NCBI GenBank assembly: GCA_001550305.1
Contig: LRTP01000537.1
Location: 1-33,975, forward strand
From: Streptomyces diastatochromogenes
Lineage (GTDB): Bacteria; Actinomycetota; Actinomycetes; Streptomycetales; Streptomycetaceae
Length of the DNA stretch: 33,975 nt
Direction of reading: 5' to 3'
Shown: positions 30,299 through 33,975 of the stretch, in pieces
Layout: each line of letters starts with the position of its first letter
Numbering within the stretch: the stretch's first letter is position 1
The notes under the pieces: model-generated
The model's input: the letters and a program-made list of their open reading frames with translations, nothing else
Databases searched by the model: none
What the model was told of the DNA's origin: nothing
Position numbers and translations under genes: made by a program

Positions 30299-30825
30299 TG
30301 GCTCTCGGCAAGGACTACGCGACGCAGGAGTGCTCGATCGCCAGCGCGCTCGAGATCGTCGGCGAGCGGTGGACGCTCCTCGTCGTGCGCGACGCGCTCT
30401 ACGGCGTACGGCGCTACAACGACTTCCTCGTCCACCTCGGCATCCCGCGCGCCGTTCTCGCGTCCCGCCTCCAGGCGCTGACCGCCGAGGGCATCCTCGA
30501 GAAGCGCCGCTACCAGGAGTCGCCGCCGCGCGACGAGTACGTCGTCACCGACCGCGGCATCGCCCTGTGGCCGACCCTGCGCTCGCTCGGGCGGTGGGGC
30601 CGCGAGCACCTCGGCGAGGCGCAGCTGCGCTACTTCAGGCACGCGACCTGCGGTACGGAGCTCGGCTCGTACGGCGAATGTGCCACGTGTGGAACCGTCG
30701 TACCCGTTCGGGACGTCGAAATGGTGCCGGGACCCGGACTTGATCCGGACCCGGCGGATCCGGTCAGCCGGGCGCTGCTCAAGCCGAGGCGGCTGCTGGA
30801 GCCGATCGACACCGGTCACGCATAG
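30298..30825 (+). CDS. HxlR-family winged-helix transcriptional regulator
   Basis: 175 residues from ATG 30298. The HxlR signature is clear: CSIASALEIVGERWTLLVVR, then YNDFLVHLGIPRAVLASRLQ as the recognition region, and EKRRYQESPPRDEYVVTDRG as the wing. The Cys in QECSIA is the position used for redox or aldehyde sensing in some family members. A C-terminal extension has ATCG, GEC and ATCG cysteines (residues about 118-135), suggesting a small zinc site. It is divergent from the MFS gene and is likely to bind the two dyads in the shared spacer. ATG 30271 is possible but less likely, since the promoter would then lie inside the gene. Confidence 0.88.
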   Translation: MALGKDYATQECSIASALEIVGERWTLLVVRDALYGVRRYNDFLVHLGIPRAVLASRLQALTAEGILEKRRYQESPPRDEYVVTDRGIALWPTLRSLGRWGREHLGEAQLRYFRHATCGTELGSYGECATCGTVVPVRDVEMVPGPGLDPDPADPVSRALLKPRRLLEPIDTGHA

Positions 30826-30893
30826 ACCGACGCCGGTCACGTGTAAGGCCGATGCCGGTCACGCATAAGACCGACGCCGGTCATGCGTAAGCA
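30807..30893 (+). repeat. Four 22-bp tandem repeats that copy the HxlR gene's last codons
   Basis: Units 30807-30827, 30828-30849, 30850-30871 and 30872-30893 share the core CCGGTCAYGYRTA. The first unit is the end of the HxlR coding sequence, encoding DTGHA and the stop. The others are noncoding copies that each keep a TAA. Confidence 0.75.
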
Positions 30894-30943
30894 GGTACGG
30901 GGGACGTGAGCCCGCGTACGAGAAGGCGAGAGGAGGGGGGTCC

Positions 30944-31270
30944 GTGGTCCGGAGCTCGGCGAACGCGCGAAATCTGCGCCCTGTCGCCCTTCTGCTCGCG
31001 CTGCTCCTCGAACTCGCCGTGCTGGACGTCGGCAGCCTCCCGGCAGCCGTCGCCGTCGCGTTCACCGCGACCGCCGCGGCCGGGGCCGCGCTCGCCGTCT
31101 GCGCCCTCATCGGCTCGCGCCGCGCCTCCGCCGTCCCGCGTACGCGGGTTCGTACGGCGATCCGCGACCGTGAGCACCGTACGGCGTTCCTGCCTCAACG
31201 TGATCCCGACGCCTCGGGCCGTCCGCGCCCCCGAGCGCCCGGGCGGGCCCTCCTGACGGCCGCCGCGTAG
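30944..31270 (+). CDS. DUF6412 small membrane protein
   Basis: 108 residues from GTG 30944, with AGGAGGGGGG upstream. Two hydrophobic segments come first (RPVALLLALLLELAVLDVGS and AVAFTATAAAGAALAVCALI). A conserved basic tail follows, with RTRVRTAIRDREHRTAFLPQ, RDPDASGRPRPRAPGRA. I recall this as DUF6412, found in streptomycetes directly upstream of a YidC-family gene, as here. The short hydrophobic helices and the neighbour suggest a role with membrane protein insertion; no activity is known. Confidence 0.75.
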   Translation: MVRSSANARNLRPVALLLALLLELAVLDVGSLPAAVAVAFTATAAAGAALAVCALIGSRRASAVPRTRVRTAIRDREHRTAFLPQRDPDASGRPRPRAPGRALLTAAA

Positions 31271-31283
31271 GGATCCCAGCAGG

Positions 31284-31313
31284 AACTCGCCAGAACCCGC
31301 CAGAACTCGCCAG
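31284..31313. repeat. Three 10-bp tandem repeats
   Basis: AACTCGCCAG, AACCCGCCAG and AACTCGCCAG in direct succession, in the spacer between the DUF6412 and YidC genes. Function unknown. Confidence 0.45.
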
Positions 31314-31406
31314 TCGTACAACCCCTGTCTGCGTACCCCGCGCGGGTCGTCATGCCGACGCGTCATTTCTCATTCCGGCACGACGAGACCCCCGGAGGGC
31401 TCATCC

Positions 31407-32174
31407 ATGTCCACGTTCATGTCCGCTTCCATGTCTGCCTCCCTGTCCGCCTTCACGCCCACACCCATGTCCGCTTTCGCCGGGCTGGTCGAGCGGCTCG
31501 CCGATCTGCTCGAACCGCTGTTCCACGCTTCCGCTGCCGCCGCCGCGATCGTCCTGTTCACCGCGCTCGTACGACTGCTCGTGCATCCCCTGTCCCGGGC
31601 GGCGGCGCGTGGACAGCGGGCGCGTGCCGCGTTGCAGCCGCGGGTCGCCGAACTGCGCAGGAAGCATCGGAAGGATCCCGAGAGGATGCGGAAGGCGGTG
31701 CTGGAACTGCACGAGAAGGAGAAGGTGTCGCCGCTGTCCGGGATTCTGCCCGGGCTCCTTCAGTTGCCGGCCTTCTTTCTTCTCTATCACCTGTTTTCGA
31801 GTTCCACCGTCGGCGGTGAGGCCAACGAGCTGCTGAGCCACCGGCTGTTCGCCGCGCCGCTCGGCGGGCGGTGGCTGGACGTGCTCGGGGGCGGTGGGGT
31901 GTTCGGTGCCGCCGGGCTCGTCTACCTCGCTCTGTTCGTGGTTGTCGGCGCGGTGGCCGTCTTCAACTACCGGCGTACGAAGCGGACGATGGCCGCCTCG
32001 GCGCCTGCGGCCGACGCGGCGGAGGTGCCCGGCCTCGGTGCGGTGAGCGCGTTCGTGCCGTTCCTGTCCTTCTTCACACTCGTCACCGTGGCGGTGGTGC
32101 CACTGGCCGCCGCGTTGTACGTGGTGACCAGTACGGCCTGGAGTGCCGTGGAGCGAGCGGTCCTGTATCCCTGA
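31407..32174 (+). CDS. YidC/Oxa1-family membrane protein insertase (short form)
   Basis: 255 residues, ATG 31407 behind GGAGG. There is a first helix (AAAAAIVLFTALVRLLVHPL), then a basic cytoplasmic hairpin (AAARGQRARAALQPRVAELR, KHRKDPERMRKAVLELHEKE) typical of YidC. Three or four more helices follow (LPGLLQLPAFFLLYHLFSS, GAAGLVYLALFVVVGAVAVF, AFVPFLSFFTLVTVAVVPLA). The Arg in the first helix region (VRLL) corresponds to the conserved groove arginine. It lacks the large periplasmic domain of Gram-negative YidC, as expected in actinobacteria. The length is short for the essential copy, so this is probably an accessory paralogue. Ser/Met-rich residues 1-25 are unusual. Confidence 0.85.
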   Translation: MSTFMSASMSASLSAFTPTPMSAFAGLVERLADLLEPLFHASAAAAAIVLFTALVRLLVHPLSRAAARGQRARAALQPRVAELRRKHRKDPERMRKAVLELHEKEKVSPLSGILPGLLQLPAFFLLYHLFSSSTVGGEANELLSHRLFAAPLGGRWLDVLGGGGVFGAAGLVYLALFVVVGAVAVFNYRRTKRTMAASAPAADAAEVPGLGAVSAFVPFLSFFTLVTVAVVPLAAALYVVTSTAWSAVERAVLYP

Positions 32175-32299
32175 GGGTGTGGCGGCGGTCCAGTCCGTGA
32201 ACGGGGTATTGCGGAGTGGACGCGCAGCTTGGAGGATCGACCAGTCCTCCGATGGCTGCACCCGTCGGTGGCTGCCCGCGATCGAGGGAGACTGGGATC

Positions 32300-33157
32300 A
32301 TGAAGCTGCTGCGCGTCGGTACGGCGGGATCGGAGCGGCCCGCGCTGCTCGACGCCGAAGGGATTCTCCGGGATCTGTCGGGAGTCGTGCCGGACATCGA
32401 CGGGGCGCTGCTCGCCGACGACGCGGCGCTCGGGCGGGTCCGTGCGGCCGCCGAGTCGGGCGAACTGCCCGTGCTGGACGCGGACGGGCTGCGCGTCGGG
32501 CCGCCGCTCGCCCGGATCGGCAAGATCGTCTGCATCGGGCTCAACTACCACGACCACGCCCGCGAGACCGGGGCCGAGCCGCCTGCCGAGCCGGTGATCT
32601 TCTTCAAGGCGGCGGACACGGTGGTCGGGCCGGACGACACCGTGCTCGTACCGCGTGGGTCGGTCAAGACCGACTGGGAGGTCGAACTCGCGGTCGTCAT
32701 CGGGCGTACCGCCCGCTATCTGGAGTCGCACGAGGAGGCGCTCGCGCGTGTCGCCGGGTACGCGGTGGCGCACGACGTCTCCGAGCGGGAGTTCCAGATC
32801 GAGCGCGGGGGGACGTGGGACAAGGGGAAGAACTGCGAGACGTTCAATCCGCTGGGGCCGTGGCTGGTGACGGCGGACGAGGTTTCCGACCCGCAGGATC
32901 TTTCGCTGAAGCTGTGGGTGAACGGTGAGCTGAAGCAGGACGGGACCACGGCCGAGCAGATCTTTTCCGTGGCGGAAGTGGTCCGGTACGTCAGTCAGTT
33001 CATGACGCTCTATCCGGGGGACGTCATCAACACGGGGACGCCGGCGGGGGTTGCCTTGGGGCAGCCGGAGCCGAAGCCGTATCTGCGGGCCGGGGATGTG
33101 GTCGAGTTGGAGATCGGGGGGTTGGGCAGGCAGCGGCAGGAGTTCAAACCCGCGTAG
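32300..33157 (+). CDS. Fumarylacetoacetate hydrolase family protein
   Basis: 285 residues from ATG 32300 (GAGGGAGA upstream). The N-terminal small domain runs to about 70, then the FAH fold follows: IVCIGLNYHDHARETG, PVIFFKAADTVVGPDD, DWEVELAVVIG with metal ligands Glu127 and Glu129, AHDVSEREFQ with Asp159, WDKGKNCETFNPLGPWL, and a GDVINTGTPAGV loop near the end. The family cleaves or decarboxylates 2,4-diketo acids (fumarylpyruvate, acylpyruvates, 2-keto-3-deoxy sugar acids). The exact substrate is uncertain. The downstream UPF0303 and oxidoreductase genes on the other strand hint at sugar or aromatic catabolism nearby. Confidence 0.88.
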   Translation: MKLLRVGTAGSERPALLDAEGILRDLSGVVPDIDGALLADDAALGRVRAAAESGELPVLDADGLRVGPPLARIGKIVCIGLNYHDHARETGAEPPAEPVIFFKAADTVVGPDDTVLVPRGSVKTDWEVELAVVIGRTARYLESHEEALARVAGYAVAHDVSEREFQIERGGTWDKGKNCETFNPLGPWLVTADEVSDPQDLSLKLWVNGELKQDGTTAEQIFSVAEVVRYVSQFMTLYPGDVINTGTPAGVALGQPEPKPYLRAGDVVELEIGGLGRQRQEFKPA

Positions 33158-33233
33158 GCACTCCGTTGGGTTCGGCGGGGGGTGCGGGTGGGTTTGGGGT
33201 GCTTTGTCGGGTGCCGGTTCGTTGTGGCTGGGC

Positions 33234-33336
33234 GCGCAGTTCCCCGCGCCCCTGAAGGCCTGCGGTCACCCGTGCTGCCAAGGCTCCGCGGCTCCTCGCG
33301 CCCCTAAAAGATTGCGCAGTTCCCCGCGCCCCTGAA
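33234..33336. repeat. Two identical 23-bp copies of a common Streptomyces intergenic element
   Basis: Copies at 33234-33256 and 33314-33336 both read GCGCAGTTCCCCGCGCCCCT then GAA, 80 bp apart. This motif is scattered between genes in many streptomycetes. The second copy forms the left half of the terminator hairpin; the first has lost its matching right arm. Confidence 0.75.
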
Positions 33337-33353
33337 AAGAACAGGGGCGCGGG
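33323..33353. terminator. Bidirectional terminator hairpin
   Basis: CCCGCGCCCCTG and CAGGGGCGCGGG form a perfect 12-base-pair stem around the loop AAAAGAA. It lies between the convergent FAH-family and UPF0303 genes and can serve both. Confidence 0.8.
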
Positions 33354-33385
33354 TGTGGGACCTACCCTCCCAGGGACTGCGGGAC

Positions 33386-33874
33386 TTACCTTCCCAGGAA
33401 CCGGTGGAGCGCCTTGATGACCATGGCGTGGTCCTCCAGTTGGGGGAGGCCCGAGACCACCACCGTGCCGATGACGCCCGCGCCCTCGACCGTGAGGGGG
33501 AACGCGCCGCCGTGGGCCGCGTAGGTGTCGGGGTCGAGGCGGGAGGACGCCTCGAAGGTGGTGCCCTTGGCGCGGAAGCGGGTGCCGACGAGGAGCGAGG
33601 AGCAGCCGTAGCGCTCGACGACGCGGCGCTTGCGGTCGATCCAGGCGTCGTTGTCCGGGGTCGAACCGGGCAGGGCCGCGTGGAAGAGCTGCTGGCCGCC
33701 GCGGCGGATGTCGACGGCGACCGGAGCGGCGGCCTCGCGAGCCATGCTCACGAGCAGGGTGCCCAGGGTCCACGCGTCGTCGTACGTGAAGTGGGGGAGG
33801 ACCAGTTGCCGCTCCTGGGACTCCAGTTCCGTGATCTGTTCCGCGAGCTGCCGCGCGGTGTCCTCGGTGCTCAC
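33386..33874 (-). CDS. UPF0303 / heme-degrading-domain family protein
   Basis: 162 residues from GTG 33874, which overlaps the upstream gene's stop as GTGA, so the two are coupled. Sequence blocks are LVLPHFTYDDAWTLGTLLV, VAVDIRRGGQQLFHAALPGS, WIDRKRRVVERYGCSSLLVG, and TFEASSRLDPDTYAAHGGAFPLTVEGAGVIGTVVVSGL. These match the UPF0303 group, structurally related to GlcG/HbpS-type heme-binding proteins. Its role is not established. Pairing with an oxidoreductase of the Gfo/Idh/MocA type is common as I recall. Confidence 0.85.
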   Translation of the reverse strand: MSTEDTARQLAEQITELESQERQLVLPHFTYDDAWTLGTLLVSMAREAAAPVAVDIRRGGQQLFHAALPGSTPDNDAWIDRKRRVVERYGCSSLLVGTRFRAKGTTFEASSRLDPDTYAAHGGAFPLTVEGAGVIGTVVVSGLPQLEDHAMVIKALHRFLGR

Positions 33875-33975
33875 AGGGACACCGCCGTGCCCTCGGTGGC
33901 GGAGCGGCGGGCCGCCTCCAGGACGTCGAGGGCGGCCGCGGCCTCCTGCGCGGTGACCGGGTTCGGGGCGCCGTC
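33871..33975 (-). CDS. C-terminal end of a Gfo/Idh/MocA-type oxidoreductase (partial)
   Basis: Only the last 34 residues and the stop are in the window. They read DGAPNPVTAQEAAAALDVLE, AARRSATEGTAVSL. The pattern P-V-T-x-E/Q-x-A-x-x-A-L-x-V-L/I-E-A-A-x-x-S is the usual C-terminal helix of NAD(P)-dependent sugar or inositol dehydrogenases of this family. The stop overlaps the next start as GTGA. The assignment rests on this tail alone. Confidence 0.6.
   Translation of the reverse strand, partial: DGAPNPVTAQEAAAALDVLEAARRSATEGTAVSL

Noticed and set aside
28450..30840. Minus-strand frame of 796 codons spanning the repeats, the MFS gene and the HxlR gene
   Set aside because: It crosses two supported genes and a tandem-repeat tract in the wrong frame.

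Overview
The window looks like a Streptomyces (or close actinomycete) chromosome segment. By eye it is very GC-rich, almost all codons end in G or C, GTG starts are common, and it carries families typical of the genus: a Tat-exported glycoside hydrolase, a DUF5753 protein, an XRE/TPR regulator with small satellite genes, a class E sortase, a DUF6412-YidC pair, and the intergenic element containing GTTCCCCGCGCCCCTGAA. I saw no rRNA, tRNA, CRISPR array or intact insertion sequence.

Layout. 1-4.5 kb: the start of a small membrane protein, then a large secreted GH2 exo-glycosidase preceded by two LacI-type operators. 4.5-7.6 kb: a gene remnant, a duplicated PH-domain membrane protein, and a convergent DUF222/HNH endonuclease gene. 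7.6-8.2 kb: a gene-free stretch with an inverted-repeat element. 8.2-12.2 kb: a minus-strand run made of an XRE/TPR regulator followed by seven small genes. Four of these are shorter than 140 codons and chained by start/stop overlaps, and three were placed here from codon use and overlaps. A HAD phosphatase follows at 12.3-13.0 kb.

13.0-23.4 kb is the centrepiece: a seven-gene minus-strand defence/restriction island. In transcription order it encodes a Vsr nuclease, a Z1-domain helicase, a DUF4420 PD-(D/E)XK nuclease, a MutL/MORC-type GHKL ATPase, an unrecognised 298-residue protein, a DUF6339 domain fused to a cytosine methyltransferase fold, and a second, intact cytosine-5 methyltransferase. 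Z1 to the fusion gene are joined by four successive ATGA stop/start overlaps. The set resembles the MutL-Z1-DUF4420 restriction systems and the Mza defence system, but I see no AIPR gene. The fused methyltransferase has lost its catalytic cysteine (the PCQ loop reads LPR), so it is probably a non-catalytic DNA- or cofactor-binding subunit working beside the active enzyme.

23.5-27.5 kb: a decayed 3' fragment of a SEC-C gene abuts the island. It is followed by a SLOG-type Rossmann protein, a membrane-anchored PstS-like protein, and the intact SEC-C gene from which the fragment derives or with which it shares ancestry. 27.7-34 kb returns to ordinary chromosomal genes: sortase E, a tract of 17-bp tandem repeats, an MFS exporter divergent from its likely HxlR regulator (two matching operators and a probable leaderless start), DUF6412 and YidC, a fumarylacetoacetate-hydrolase-family enzyme, a shared hairpin terminator, a UPF0303 protein, and the end of a probable Gfo/Idh/MocA oxidoreductase.

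All assignments come from reading the sequence and from memory of protein families. No database search was run.
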